Assembly (NCBI RefSeq): GCF_000243095.1
Contig: NZ_AHJE01000114.1
Span: forward strand, 1-64,000
Length of the DNA: 64,000 nucleotides
Direction of reading: 5' to 3'
Source of the DNA: Cupriavidus basilensis OR16
GTDB lineage: Bacteria > Pseudomonadota > Gammaproteobacteria > Burkholderiales > Burkholderiaceae
Part shown: in pieces, positions 45,684 through 55,046 of the stretch
Numbering within the stretch: position 1 is the stretch's first letter
Layout: each line of letters opens with the position of its first letter
Notes under the pieces: generated by a model
Database searches by the model: none
What the model was told of the DNA's origin: nothing
Seen by the model: the letters and a program-made list of their open reading frames with translations, nothing else
Translations under genes and position numbers: made by a program

Positions 45684-45923
45684 GCGTCGCAAGGCAGCTC
45701 TCGCTACGTCACAGTCCTGCTCATCCATGGGTAACGCTAAACATTGGCGCCTTTTTGGCGCCGTGGAGGCGTGCGCCTGTTCGCTGGGGAGCTGCTCACA
45801 GTCCAAGGAAACCAGAGTCGACCATGGCTTGGCTTCCCAAGCGTGGCGCATCCACTAAACGGCCCCCGACCTCCGTTCCATCACCAAGGTGGTCCGCCGG
45901 GCAAATCAACGAAGGGATTTCAA

Positions 45924-46589
45924 ATGCTGGCCTCCAATAAGCCGAACCGACTTCTGGTGATCGCACTGCTTGCCGTCGCCATGACAGGCTGCGCGAGCAC
46001 AAAGCCCGTGGCCTATTCCGGAATCGCATCGTCAACCGTGCTGACAACCAACGCCAAGGAGGAAGCCGAGCGTATCCCGTATAGCTATGCGACGACGGTG
46101 GACTGGCGGCAATACACTTCCATCATCGTTGACCCGGTTGAGATCTACAAAGGCCCCGACCAGCAGTTCGAAGATATGTCCGCCGCCGACAAGTCCGCGC
46201 TTGCGAGCTACATGCAGTCGCAGTTTTCCGAAAAACTCAAAACCCGATTTGCTGTAGTGAGCAGCCCGGCCCGGGACACGTTGCGGTTGAAGCTGACATT
46301 GACAGGTGCGAATACCACCACACCTGTTCTCGGGCCCTTGTTGCGTTTCGACATCGCCGGCGGGCTCTATAACGGGGTGCAGGCGATTCGGGGGCGAGAG
46401 GGCGCGATGACGGGCTATGTCATCTACGCCGTCGAGATCTTCGATGCGCAGAGCAATCGGCTTCTCAAGGCGTACATCACCAAGCAGTACCCCAATGCCA
46501 TGAACGTCGTTGCCAATGTTGGCGCATTGACTGCATCCAAGACGGGCATCGATAAAGGGGCGGATGCGCTCGTAGAGCAACTCCGGTAA
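45924..46589 (+). CDS. DUF3313-type lipoprotein
   Basis: This 221-residue envelope lipoprotein has the signal LLVIALLAVAMTGC with the lipid-bearing cysteine in MTGC. The mature part has VDWRQYTSIIVDPVEIYKG, SALASYMQSQFSEKLKTRF and ATRYPNA-like motif KAYITKQYPNAMNV, which resemble the DUF3313 family. No function is established. GAAGGGA precedes the ATG. It is followed, after 80 bases, by the pqi operon and could be co-transcribed with it. Confidence 0.7.
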   Translation: MLASNKPNRLLVIALLAVAMTGCASTKPVAYSGIASSTVLTTNAKEEAERIPYSYATTVDWRQYTSIIVDPVEIYKGPDQQFEDMSAADKSALASYMQSQFSEKLKTRFAVVSSPARDTLRLKLTLTGANTTTPVLGPLLRFDIAGGLYNGVQAIRGREGAMTGYVIYAVEIFDAQSNRLLKAYITKQYPNAMNVVANVGALTASKTGIDKGADALVEQLR

Positions 46590-46670
46590 GCCCGCTTACT
46601 GCCTTCTCACGTCCCGCGTGCTGGCTGGCATCAAGCTGAGCGGCAAGCGGGATCCAGCCGGAGTCGAGTC

Positions 46671-46775
46671 ATGGATTTCAGAAGCTGTGCCACCATTGTC
46701 GCTGCATGGGTGGCGCTCTGCATTGGCTGCGGCTGGATAGCCGGCCAGGTGGCGCAGTGGCTTGCGGCGTCGTGA
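46671..46775 (+). CDS. 34-residue membrane peptide overlapping pqiA
   Basis: The frame ATG 46671 to TGA 46773-46775 encodes MDFRSCATIVAAWVALCIG followed by CGWIAGQVAQWLAAS. One hydrophobic helix spans most of it. GGAG lies 9 bases upstream, and the stop overlaps the ATG of the first pqiA gene (TGATG). The tight overlap argues for translation. It could be an accessory peptide of the Pqi complex; I do not recognise a family. Confidence 0.5.
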   Translation: MDFRSCATIVAAWVALCIGCGWIAGQVAQWLAAS

Positions 46776-47425
46776 TGCCATCCCCCGTGAAGCGAGACGC
46801 TTCGGCTGACCCAGTGAGTTTCCCGCCCTTGATCGCCTGCGAGTATTGCGACGCCGTCCATCAGCAAACCGATCTCGCTGAGGGCGAGCGAGCGCTGTGT
46901 CTGCGCTGCGGCGGCCTGTTGTATCGCGAGAGCCAGCGAGCCTATCACCGCCAGCTGCCGCTCGTGGTGACCGCGCTGATCCTGTTCATGCTCGCAAGCG
47001 CCTGTCCCATCGTCGAATTGGACCTCAAGGGCGTGCGTACCGCGACCTCGTTGTGGGGCGCGATACAGGCTCTCTCTAGCGGCGAGATGGTGCCGGTGGC
47101 CATCCTGGTGTTCGCGACCACCATCCTGTTTCCTCTTACCGAAATGCTGATGCTGCTCTACCTGCTGGTGCCCATGGCCCAGCACCGCATGCCCCCGGGA
47201 TTCGGCCGTCTTGTCCGCGGCATCCAGCGGGCCAGGCCGTGGGGCATGCTTGAGGTTTTCATGATCGGCGTGCTGGTCACGCTGGTGAAGCTCTCGACCA
47301 TCGCGCAGGTGCAGCCAGGCGTCGCGCTGTGGTCGTTCGCCGCACTGATGATCGTGCTCGCCGTGATGCTCTCCTTCGACCCGCGCAACCTCTGGCGGCA
47401 CCTGAGGGCGCAAACGCCGCGATGA
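46775..47425 (+). CDS. pqiA: PqiA-like membrane protein, first half type
   Basis: This 216-residue protein corresponds to one half of E. coli PqiA (417 residues). A zinc-ribbon-like start, CEYCDAVHQQTDL and LCLRCGGLLY, precedes four membrane helices. PqiA is the inner-membrane partner of the PqiB MCE tunnel that moves lipids between the membranes. The ATG overlaps the small upstream ORF, and its stop overlaps the next pqiA (ATGA), so the cluster is one operon. Confidence 0.88.
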   Translation: MPSPVKRDASADPVSFPPLIACEYCDAVHQQTDLAEGERALCLRCGGLLYRESQRAYHRQLPLVVTALILFMLASACPIVELDLKGVRTATSLWGAIQALSSGEMVPVAILVFATTILFPLTEMLMLLYLLVPMAQHRMPPGFGRLVRGIQRARPWGMLEVFMIGVLVTLVKLSTIAQVQPGVALWSFAALMIVLAVMLSFDPRNLWRHLRAQTPR

Positions 47426-48057
47426 CAATCCCGAGCGCCACGACGGCTGCCTCACTGGGCCTTCTGTCCTGCCACGCTTGCGCCGCGCTCATCCCGCGCG
47501 CTCTGGAGGGCGAGCCCTGCCCGCGCTGCGGCGCCACCCTGCATCATCGCAAACCGCGGAGCCTGAGCCGTGCCTGGGCCTTCCTGCTGGCGGCCTACAT
47601 GCTCTATGTCCCTGCCAACCTGCTGCCAGTGATGGTGACGCAATCCATCCTCGGCACGCAGCGCGACACCATCTTCTCCGGCGTTGTCTACCTGTGGACG
47701 TCGGGCGCCCATCTGCTCGCCATCGTGGTGCTGATCGCAAGCATCGTCGTGCCGCTCTTGAAGATGGCAATCCTTACCTTATTGCTGCTTACCGTGCAAT
47801 TCCGCTCAAGCTGGCGCATCCGCCAGCAGACCCGCCTCTATGGCCTGGTTGAACTGATTGGCCGCTGGTCGATGCTCGACATTTTCGTGGTCACGCTGCT
47901 GGCCTCGCTGGTACGGGCCGGCTCGCTGGCGACCGTTGTTCCGGGCGGCGGGGCGATTGCTTTTGGCGCCGTGGTGGTGCTCACCATGATGGCTTTACTG
48001 AGTTTTGACCCACGCCTGCTGTGGGATTCGCTGGATGCAAAGCATGTCCGAACTTGA
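47422..48057 (+). CDS. pqiA: PqiA-like membrane protein, second half type
   Basis: This is a second PqiA-like protein of 211 residues with CHACAALIP and PCPRCGATLHHRKP zinc ribbons and four helices (for example AFLLAAYMLYVPANLLPVM). It corresponds to the second half of E. coli PqiA, so here the protein is split into two polypeptides. It overlaps its upstream neighbour by 4 bases and the MCE gene by 14 bases. Confidence 0.88.
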   Translation: MTIPSATTAASLGLLSCHACAALIPRALEGEPCPRCGATLHHRKPRSLSRAWAFLLAAYMLYVPANLLPVMVTQSILGTQRDTIFSGVVYLWTSGAHLLAIVVLIASIVVPLLKMAILTLLLLTVQFRSSWRIRQQTRLYGLVELIGRWSMLDIFVVTLLASLVRAGSLATVVPGGGAIAFGAVVVLTMMALLSFDPRLLWDSLDAKHVRT

Positions 48058-49705
48058 GGCATCCGTGCCCTTTGCGCAGTCTCCCGCATTGCCCCCGTCG
48101 CCACCGCTGCCGAGGCCAGAGCGCCGGCAGCGCGGGCGCTGGCTACCTTCGCTCGTTTGGCTGATCCCCGTTGTCGCCGCATTGATCTCGCTGTCATTGC
48201 TGATCCACACATTGGCCGAGCGCGGCCCAACGATCACCGTGACCCTCCGCTCCGCGGACGGACTCATTCCCGGCAAGACCCCGGTGCGCTACAAGGCCGT
48301 GGATATCGGCCTCGTCAAGTCGCTGCGCCTGGCGCAGGACCATTCGCATGTCGTCGCCACGATCGAACTGACTAGCGACGCCGAGAGCTTCTCGACCGAC
48401 GACACCCGCTTCTGGGTCGTGCGCCCGAGGATCGCCGTCTCCGGCATCTCGGGCCTGGAGACGCTGGTGTCCGGCACCTATATCGGCGTGGACGCCGGCA
48501 GGTCGGAGGTGCGCGGACGAGCCTTCACCGGACTGGAGGCGCCGCCTGTCGTCACCACCGATGCCTCCGGCAAGCAATTCGTGCTGCGCGCCGCCGAGCT
48601 TGGTTCACTCGATATCGGCTCTCCGGTCTACTACCGGCGCGTGCAGGTAGGGCAGGTGGTGGCGTATCAACTCAATCCCGACGGCCGGGACCTGTCCGTT
48701 CGGGTGTTCATCAACAAGCCCTACGACCAGATGGTCACCGCGGATACACGCTTCTGGCACGCCAGTGGCATCGATATCAAGCTCGACTCGGGTGGGTTCA
48801 AGCTCAACACGCAGTCGCTCGCCACCATGTTGCTCGGCGGCGTGGCCTTCCAGGCGCCGGACGATTCCAAGGCGACCGCCGCGGCAGGAGAGAACACCCA
48901 GTTCATGCTCGCCAGCGACCAGGCCAACGCCTTGAAGGCATCCGACGAACTCGCGCCTACGCTGGCCGTGCTCTACTTCGACCAGTCCGTGCGCGGCCTG
49001 TCTCCCGGCGCTCCGGTGGATTTTCGCGGCATCGCGGTGGGCCAGGTACGATCCATCGGCATTGAATACCAGCGCGACAAGAAGAGCTTCCGCATGCCCG
49101 TCATCGTGGAGCTATATCCTTCGCGCATTGGCTTGGGCGCGCGCGACCTTGCGGATAAGCAGCACGCTAGAGGCATCGCCGATGTCCTGAACAAGCGCGG
49201 CCTTCGGGCGCAACTGCGTACCGGCAACCTGTTGACTGGCCAGGTCTTTGTGGCGTTTGATTTCTTCGCCAACGCGCCACCGGTAAAGCTCAGCCTGGAC
49301 ACCGCCGTGCCCGAGCTCCCCACCATGCCCGGGACGTTCGACGAGCTGCAGACCAAGTTTGGGGACATCGTTTCCAAGTTGGACAAAGTGCCGTTTGACC
49401 AGATCGGCCAGGATCTCCGGACCACGATGGCGTCATTGGAAAAGATGCTGGGCAATGCCGACAAGTTGGCGACCCAGCTCAACGGCGACGTGATCCCGCA
49501 AATCACCGTAGCGCTGCAGGACGCACGCAAGACCTTGCAGACCGCCAACGCCGCGCTCGACTCAAGCGGGCCAATGCAACAAGACGCGCGCCGCATGATG
49601 CGGGAGTTGACGCGCACGGCTATCTCGCTGCGCACCTTGACCGACTATCTGGAAGGGCATCCGGAAGCCGTGGTGCGCGGCAAAACGGATCAGGAGACAC
49701 CATGA
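48044..49705 (+). CDS. pqiB: PqiB-type MCE protein
   Basis: PqiB forms a hexameric periplasmic tunnel of MCE rings for lipid transport. The 553-residue protein has one N-terminal membrane helix (LVWLIPVVAALISLSLLIHT) and three MCE domains (GKTPVRYKAVDIG; GSPVYYRRVQVGQVVAYQL; GAPVDFRGIAVGQVRSIGI), then a coiled-coil needle rich in heptads (AQDARKTLQTANAAL). Starts at 48035 and 48044 are both possible. The length matches E. coli PqiB (546). Confidence 0.92.
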   Translation: MSELEASVPFAQSPALPPSPPLPRPERRQRGRWLPSLVWLIPVVAALISLSLLIHTLAERGPTITVTLRSADGLIPGKTPVRYKAVDIGLVKSLRLAQDHSHVVATIELTSDAESFSTDDTRFWVVRPRIAVSGISGLETLVSGTYIGVDAGRSEVRGRAFTGLEAPPVVTTDASGKQFVLRAAELGSLDIGSPVYYRRVQVGQVVAYQLNPDGRDLSVRVFINKPYDQMVTADTRFWHASGIDIKLDSGGFKLNTQSLATMLLGGVAFQAPDDSKATAAAGENTQFMLASDQANALKASDELAPTLAVLYFDQSVRGLSPGAPVDFRGIAVGQVRSIGIEYQRDKKSFRMPVIVELYPSRIGLGARDLADKQHARGIADVLNKRGLRAQLRTGNLLTGQVFVAFDFFANAPPVKLSLDTAVPELPTMPGTFDELQTKFGDIVSKLDKVPFDQIGQDLRTTMASLEKMLGNADKLATQLNGDVIPQITVALQDARKTLQTANAALDSSGPMQQDARRMMRELTRTAISLRTLTDYLEGHPEAVVRGKTDQETP

Positions 49706-50285
49706 CCGGACGCGACAATCTGTCCCAACTGGCCGCGGTTCTGGCGATCGCGTTCGCCGCCGCCGTGCCGGCCGGCTGCGCTTCGCCCGAGGCGCGGTAC
49801 TACACGTTGTCGCCGGCGGCGGAGGCGCGTCCGGCGGCCATGCCGGTGCCCAGCCAGGCCACGGAGCCAGTCTGGATCGAAGTGGCACCCGTTCGCGTGC
49901 CGGAACGCGTCAACCGGGTCAACCTGGTCCTGAGCAACGGCAGCGGCAGGTTCAAGTTGCTGGCACAGGATCGATGGTCGGCAACGCTGCCGGATGAATT
50001 TCGCGATGCGCTGTCCCAGCGGCTGCAGGTGAGCCTGGGCGCAGTCGATACGTACCAGCAAGGCAGGTCCGGCGCGGAGCCGTTTTTTCGCGTCAGCACC
50101 GAAGTGGTACAGATCGATGCCGAGATCGACGAACGTGTCTGCCCGACGGCAAGGTAACGATGGGCCACACGCGTGCGGATTTGGCGGCGGCGGGCGGCGT
50201 GGATGGCGTTGTGGCCGCTTATCAGCAAGTGGTGATCAACACCGCTGCCGACATCGCGGCGGCGGTACGCTCGCAACGATCGTGA
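49702..50285 (+). pseudogene. pqiC: PqiC-type outer-membrane lipoprotein, internal deletion
   Basis: PqiC is a DUF330/ABC-type lipoprotein that caps the PqiB tunnel at the outer membrane. The start overlaps pqiB (ATGA). The lipobox is AVPAGC, followed by YYTLSPAAEARPA and a normal core through FFRVSTEVVQIDAEID. At about 50138 the frame is lost (next residues ERVCPTAR then stop). The expected end is present in another frame: PDGKVTMGHTRADLAAAGG, then VINTAADIAAAVRSQRS at 50285. About 15 to 20 codons appear to be missing. Confidence 0.85.
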
Positions 50286-50463
50286 ATCCAGGCCTTTGCC
50301 ATCGCTTTCCCAAAGAGTCGGCAATCCGCCCAGGATTGCGCCTCGTCCGTTGCCAGCCAGAAGATTAGAATGCTCGAAACCGGCACGCTCCACGCTGAAC
50401 CGGCGCCACCCCGGCGCCGCAGCGCGCGCTGAATTCGCGGCTTTCCGTATCCAGGCTTTTATT

Positions 50464-51006
50464 GTGACCATTCGCAGCTTCCAGGGCAAGGCCCCCCAAC
50501 TCGGCGACCGTGCGTTTGTCGACCCCACCGCCGTCGTGATCGGCGACGTAGAGATCGGCGCCGACAGCTCCATCTGGCCGCTGGTGACCATCCGCGGCGA
50601 CATGCATCGGATCCGCATCGGCGCGCGTACCAGCGTGCAGGACGGCAGCGTGCTGCACATCACGCATGCCGGGCCGTTCAATCCCGAGGGCTTCGCGCTC
50701 ACCATCGGCGACGACGTGACGATTGGCCACAAGGCGCTGCTGCATGGCTGCACGGTCGGCAGCCGCATCCTGATCGGCATGGGCACCATCGTGATGGACG
50801 GCGCGGTGATCGAGGACGAAGTGATCCTCGGCGCCGGCAGCCTGGTGCCGCCCGGCAAGGTGCTCGAGAGCGGGCATCTCTATGTCGGCAGCCCGGCGCG
50901 GCAGGCCAGGCCGCTGACGGAGAACGAGCGTGGCTTCTTCCGCTACACGGCGGCCAACTACGTGAAGCTGAAGGACGAGCATGTGGCGGAGTTGACGGGC
51001 GGTTGA
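50464..51006 (+). CDS. gamma-class carbonic anhydrase family protein
   Basis: This 180-residue left-handed beta-helix protein is of the gamma-carbonic anhydrase/YrdA type. The start is GTG at 50464 (VTIRSFQGKAPQL); upstream sequence in the same frame has no good start. Histidines in HITHAG and GHKALLHG match the zinc ligands. Many of these proteins bind zinc but have low or no anhydrase activity. The gene is single and convergent with the FAD oxidase gene. Confidence 0.9.
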   Translation: MTIRSFQGKAPQLGDRAFVDPTAVVIGDVEIGADSSIWPLVTIRGDMHRIRIGARTSVQDGSVLHITHAGPFNPEGFALTIGDDVTIGHKALLHGCTVGSRILIGMGTIVMDGAVIEDEVILGAGSLVPPGKVLESGHLYVGSPARQARPLTENERGFFRYTAANYVKLKDEHVAELTGG

Positions 51007-51047
51007 CGGGTTGCTTGCCTGGTACCGCAACCCGCCGGCGCTTGCGC

Positions 51048-52508
51048 TCAGATCACCTTGCCCGGATTCATCAGGCTCTGCGGATCCAGCGCTTGCTTGA
51101 TCGCCCGCATCATCGCCAGCTCTACGCCGCTTTTGTAGCGGCGGTTCTCCTCGCGCTTGAGCTGGCCCAGCCCATGCTCGGCGGAGATCGAGCCGCGGTG
51201 GGCGTGCACGCTGTCATGCACGATCAGGTTGATGGCTTCCGAGTTGCCGAGGAAGGCATCGTGGTTTTCGCCCACGGGCGGCGACACGTTGTAGTGCAGG
51301 TTGCCGTCGCCGAGTAGTGCAGGTTGCCGTCGCCGAGATGGCCGAAGGTGACCATGCGCGCGCCGGGGAAGGCTTGCTGGATCAGGGCGTCGGTGGTGTC
51401 GATGAAGTCGGCGATGCGCGAGATCGGCACGGCGATGTCGTGCTTGATGTTCTTGCCGTCGTCGACCTGGGCGAGCGGGATATGCTCGCGCAGGTTCCAG
51501 AAGTCGCGTGATTGCTGCACGGATTCAGCGACTACCGCGTCTTGCACTACGCCGGCTTCGAAGGCCGTTTCCATCAGCGCTTCGAAGATGGCGCGCGCAT
51601 GGTCTTCGCTTTCATTGTCAGACAGTTCCAGCAGCACGACCTGGCGGTGCGGGCGGTCGAACGGATAGCGCAGCTGCGGATTAGCGCAGCTGCGGGTAGT
51701 GCGTGGTGACCAGCGACAGGCACCGCTCCGACATCAGCTCGAAACCGGTCAGCATGGCGCCCGCACGCTGCTGGGCGATAGCCAGCAAGGCCAGCGCGGC
51801 GCGCGGGTTGGCCACGGCTGCAAGCGCGGTGACGCGGGCGCGTGGCAGCGGGTAGAGCTTCATCACGGCGGCGGTGATGATGCCGAGCGTGCCTTCCGCC
51901 CCGATGAACAGGTCGCGCAGGTCGTAGCCGGTGTTGTCCTTGCGCAGGCCGCGCAGGCCGTCCCAGATCTCGCCGGCAGGCGTTACCACCTCCAGCCCCA
52001 GGCAAAGCTCGCGCGTGTTGCCGTAGCGCAGCACGGCTGTGCCGCCCGCGTTGGTGGAAAGGTTGCCGCCGATGGTGCAGCTGCCTTCCGCGGCCAGGCT
52101 CAGCGGGAACAGCCGGCCGTGCTCGCGCGCGGTGTCCTGCAACTGCTGCAGGATTACGCCGGCTTCCACGGTGATGGTATTGTTTAGCGGGTCGACCTGC
52201 CGCACGCGGTTCAGCCGTTGCAGCGAGATCACCACCGAAGCCTGGTCCGCCTGCGGCGTGGCGCCACCGCATAGCCCCGTATTGCCGCCTTGCGGCACCA
52301 CGGCCAGCTTGTGCGCGTGGCAGGCGTGCACGGCGGCGGCGACTTCCTCCGCCGAACCCGGCCGCAGCACCGCCACAGCCTCGCCCGTGTAGCGCTTGCG
52401 CCAGTCGGTCAGGTAGGGGGCCTTATCGGCGTCGTCGGTCAGCACATGCTGCTCGCCGAGCGCGGCGCGGCACAGGGCAAGGAAGGAATCGAGGTGCGAG
52501 GCGTTCAT
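51048..52508 (-). pseudogene. FAD-linked oxidase (D-lactate dehydrogenase type), two duplication frameshifts
   Basis: This is a GlcD/Dld-type flavoprotein that oxidises 2-hydroxy acids, with an FAD-binding PCMH domain (VVPQGGNTGLCGGATPQ, GSCTIGGNLSTNAGG) and the C-terminal cap (MVTFGHLGDGNLHY, then EHGLGQLKREENRRY). The frame breaks after LVTTHYPQLR at about 51680 and after GNLHY at about 51315. Both breaks are short tandem duplications: a 14-bp unit repeated with 16-bp period (51666-51695) and a perfect 23-bp unit twice (51292-51337). Removing one copy of each restores a protein of about 470 residues. Confidence 0.87.
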
Positions 52509-52594
52509 GGCGGTGGGTCCGGGAGGGCGGCCGCTGTGAGGGCGGCCGCGCTGAGATGGATCGGTGCGGGCTCGCGGCGAGCTCGCCGGCGTTG

Positions 52595-52909
52595 TCACTT
52601 GCCCGGCTTGGCCGGTTGCAGGGCCTTGGCGCGGCGCTTGTACGGGCGCAGGTAGAGGATCGAAGACCACTGCATGGTGTAGCGGTTGCGGCTCAGCACG
52701 CCGCGCAGCGGCAGCAGCAGCGGCAGGAACTTGAGGATCAGCCACGAGCCGCCCGGGCGCAGCGGTGCCAGGAACCATTCCCAGGCAATGCACAGCACGA
52801 TCAGCGCAACAAGGCTGCCGGCGCTCAGGCGCCACAGGGCTGCGCTGTGCAGTGCGCCGTCGGTGGCATTGGTGGCGGACGGTGCCGTGGGGGGCGGGGC
52901 GGCGCTCAT
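52595..52909 (-). CDS. DUF2069 membrane protein, in-frame deletion
   Basis: This is a small inner-membrane protein of unknown function (DUF2069). It begins MSAAPPPTAPSATN and has helix SLVALIVLCIAWEW. After RGVLSRNRYTMQWSSI the frame goes straight to LYLRPYKRRAKALQ, the family's end, so about 40 residues (two helices) are missing at about 52665. It would be 104 instead of about 145 residues. The start overlaps the wrbA stop (ATGA). Confidence 0.75.
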   Translation of the reverse strand: MSAAPPPTAPSATNATDGALHSAALWRLSAGSLVALIVLCIAWEWFLAPLRPGGSWLILKFLPLLLPLRGVLSRNRYTMQWSSILYLRPYKRRAKALQPAKPGK

Positions 52910-53511
52910 GCGCGGCTCCCGCCGGCCAGGCGCAGCGTGGTCTCGGCCAGGCGCTTGCCCATGGCGCGCGCGAGCGCGGCTTCGTCTTCTGACACCGGCG
53001 CGCTGTTGTCCACGCGTGCGTGATGGCTCGGGCCGTAGGGCGTGCCGCCGCCCGTGGTGGTCATCAGCGCGCTTTCCGAGTAGGGCAGGCCCATGATCAG
53101 CATGCCGTGGTGCAGCAAGGGCAGCATCATCGACAGCAAGGTGGTTTCCTGGCCGCCGTGCAGGCTGCCGGTGGCGGTGAACACGCAAGCGGGCTTGCCG
53201 GTGAGGGCGCCGGACAGCCACTGGGCCACGGTGCCATCGAGGAAGTACTTCATCGGCGCGGCCATGTTGCCGAAGCGTGTGGGGCTGCCCAGCGCCAGGC
53301 CGGCGCATTCCTCGAGGTCGCGCAGCTCGGCGTAAGGCGGGCCGTCCCCCGGAATGTCCGGGGCGGTGGCTTCGCTCACGGTCGAGACCGGCGGCACCGT
53401 GCGCAGGCGCGCCTGGGCGCCGGGTACGCTGTCGATGCCGGTGGCGATGAGTTCGGCCAGCTTGCGGGTGCTGCCGTGGCGGCTGTAATAGAGGACGAGG
53501 AGTTCGGTCAT
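52906..53511 (-). CDS. wrbA: NAD(P)H:quinone oxidoreductase WrbA
   Basis: WrbA is an FMN flavodoxin-like enzyme that reduces quinones by two electrons and protects against oxidative stress. The phosphate-binding loop is YYSRHGSTRKLAELIA, and the FMN-contacting region GSPTRFGNMAAPMKYFLDG and TGSLHGGQETTLLSMMLPLL are complete. Length is 201 residues. It is co-transcribed with the DUF2069 gene. Confidence 0.93.
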   Translation of the reverse strand: MTELLVLYYSRHGSTRKLAELIATGIDSVPGAQARLRTVPPVSTVSEATAPDIPGDGPPYAELRDLEECAGLALGSPTRFGNMAAPMKYFLDGTVAQWLSGALTGKPACVFTATGSLHGGQETTLLSMMLPLLHHGMLIMGLPYSESALMTTTGGGTPYGPSHHARVDNSAPVSEDEAALARAMGKRLAETTLRLAGGSRA

Positions 53512-53668
53512 GGACAGGGCTGAGGCGCCTTAACGGTAAGCGAGGGGCGCCAGGGTGGAGCGGTCCCGGCAGGCAAAGCCGGGTTTGTGCCTTGCGCTGC
53601 GCGCGAGGGCAATGCGCGTATTATAGTTGCGGCCTCGCTACTGAATCCGGTAAGGAGTTTGCCCCCGC

Positions 53669-55033
53669 ATGTTTGCTGCCCGCATCGTTCGCCTGCGCAG
53701 GGAATGGAATCTGCAAAAACTGCGCGCGCTCACGCGCTACGCGCTGCGCCGCGCCGGCGAAGGCCGCTTGCCGCAGGTCGCGGCCAGCCTGACGTTCACC
53801 ACGGTGCTGGCGGTAGTGCCGGTGCTGACCGTAGCCTTCGCCTTGCTGGCGGCTTTCCCGGTGTTCCGTGAGTTTCGCAGCGCGATCGAGTCCTTCCTGT
53901 TCCAGAACCTGATTCCGGGTAACGTCAGCAACTCCATCACAAGCTACCTCGGGCAGTTCGCGAAAAACGCAAAAGGCCTGACCGCGGTAGGCCTGGGCGG
54001 CCTGATGGTGACCTCGGTGCTGACCATGCTGACGGTCGAGGACGCGCTTAACGCGATCTGGCGCGTCAAGCAGCGCCGCCCTCTGGCGCAGCGCGTGCTG
54101 GTGTTTTGGGCCGTGCTGACGCTGGGCCCGGTGCTGATCGGCGCCAGCCTGTCAATCAGCTCCTACCTGATCTCGGTCTCGGCCGGCTATGTCGGCACTA
54201 TGCCGATCGGGCTGGGGCTGGTGGTGAGCCTGACGCCGGTGCTGCTCTCGGCGGTGGCCTTTGCCTTTCTCTATACCGCCGTGCCCAACGCCAACGTGGA
54301 GTGGCGCGACGCGATCGCCGCCGGCCTGGTGGCGGCGCTGGCCTTTGAGCTGGCCAAGCGGGGCTTCGGCTACTTCGTCACCCATATCCCCACCTACACT
54401 GCGGTCTACGGCACCTTTGCCGCGCTGCCGATCTTCCTGTTGTGGATCTACCTGAGCTGGCTGGTGACGCTGCTGGGCGCCACCATCGCCGCCAACCTGC
54501 CGGTGATCCGGCAAGGCTACTGGCGGCGCCGCACCTTCGCTGGCAGCGAGTTCTTCGATGCGCTTGGCGTGCTCTACCTGCTCTATCGGGCGCGGGACGA
54601 AGTGCCGCGCAGCGTCGGCGAGCTCGACCTGGGGCGCAAGCTGCGGGTGGAGGCGGACTACCTGGCTGGCCTGCTGGGCAAGCTCAAGGGCATGCATCTG
54701 GTCGGCAGGCTGGCGCAGGATCGAGGCCAGGCGCACTGGGCGCTGTTGTGCGATCCGGCACAGGTGACCCTGCGCTCGCTGCACGACCGGCTGGTGCTGA
54801 ACCTGCCGCGCCTGCCGCGCACGGCGCTGGCGCAGCAGTTGCAGGGCGCCGATGCGCTCAAGCAGGTGCTGGACAACCCGCGCCTGGACCAACCGCTGCA
54901 GGCTGTGTTCCGGCGCCAGCAACAGGATCAACTGGCGCAGGCGCAGACCGGGCCGGACGCCCAGGAACGTCCCGCCGATCCCGCCCGGCGCACCCTGGAA
55001 GTGGTGCCGCCCGGCTGGCACGGCCAGGTCTGA
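53669..55033 (+). CDS. YihY/BrkB-family inner-membrane protein
   Basis: This 454-residue protein has the YihY/BrkB fold: six membrane helices in residues 40-290, preceded by the signature RLPQVAASLTFTTVLAVVPV and including PTYTAVYGTFAALPIFLLWIY. The C-terminal about 160 residues are cytosolic, partly winged-helix-like (LDLGRKLRVEADYLAGLLGK), and end in a disordered tail. The function is unknown; older literature calls it a putative ribonuclease BN, which is not supported. Confidence 0.88.
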   Translation: MFAARIVRLRREWNLQKLRALTRYALRRAGEGRLPQVAASLTFTTVLAVVPVLTVAFALLAAFPVFREFRSAIESFLFQNLIPGNVSNSITSYLGQFAKNAKGLTAVGLGGLMVTSVLTMLTVEDALNAIWRVKQRRPLAQRVLVFWAVLTLGPVLIGASLSISSYLISVSAGYVGTMPIGLGLVVSLTPVLLSAVAFAFLYTAVPNANVEWRDAIAAGLVAALAFELAKRGFGYFVTHIPTYTAVYGTFAALPIFLLWIYLSWLVTLLGATIAANLPVIRQGYWRRRTFAGSEFFDALGVLYLLYRARDEVPRSVGELDLGRKLRVEADYLAGLLGKLKGMHLVGRLAQDRGQAHWALLCDPAQVTLRSLHDRLVLNLPRLPRTALAQQLQGADALKQVLDNPRLDQPLQAVFRRQQQDQLAQAQTGPDAQERPADPARRTLEVVPPGWHGQV

Positions 55034-55046
55034 AGGCCGCGCAGGC

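Larger units (their letters stand above)
45434..45923. other. intergenic region with operator, promoter and hairpin
   Basis: This stretch of 490 bases has no supported gene. It holds an inverted repeat (45624-45647), a near-consensus promoter (45656-45683) and a perfect short hairpin GGCGCC-TTTTT-GGCGCC near 45747-45763 in the long leader of the lipoprotein gene. The leader of about 235 bases may carry additional control. Confidence 0.5.
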
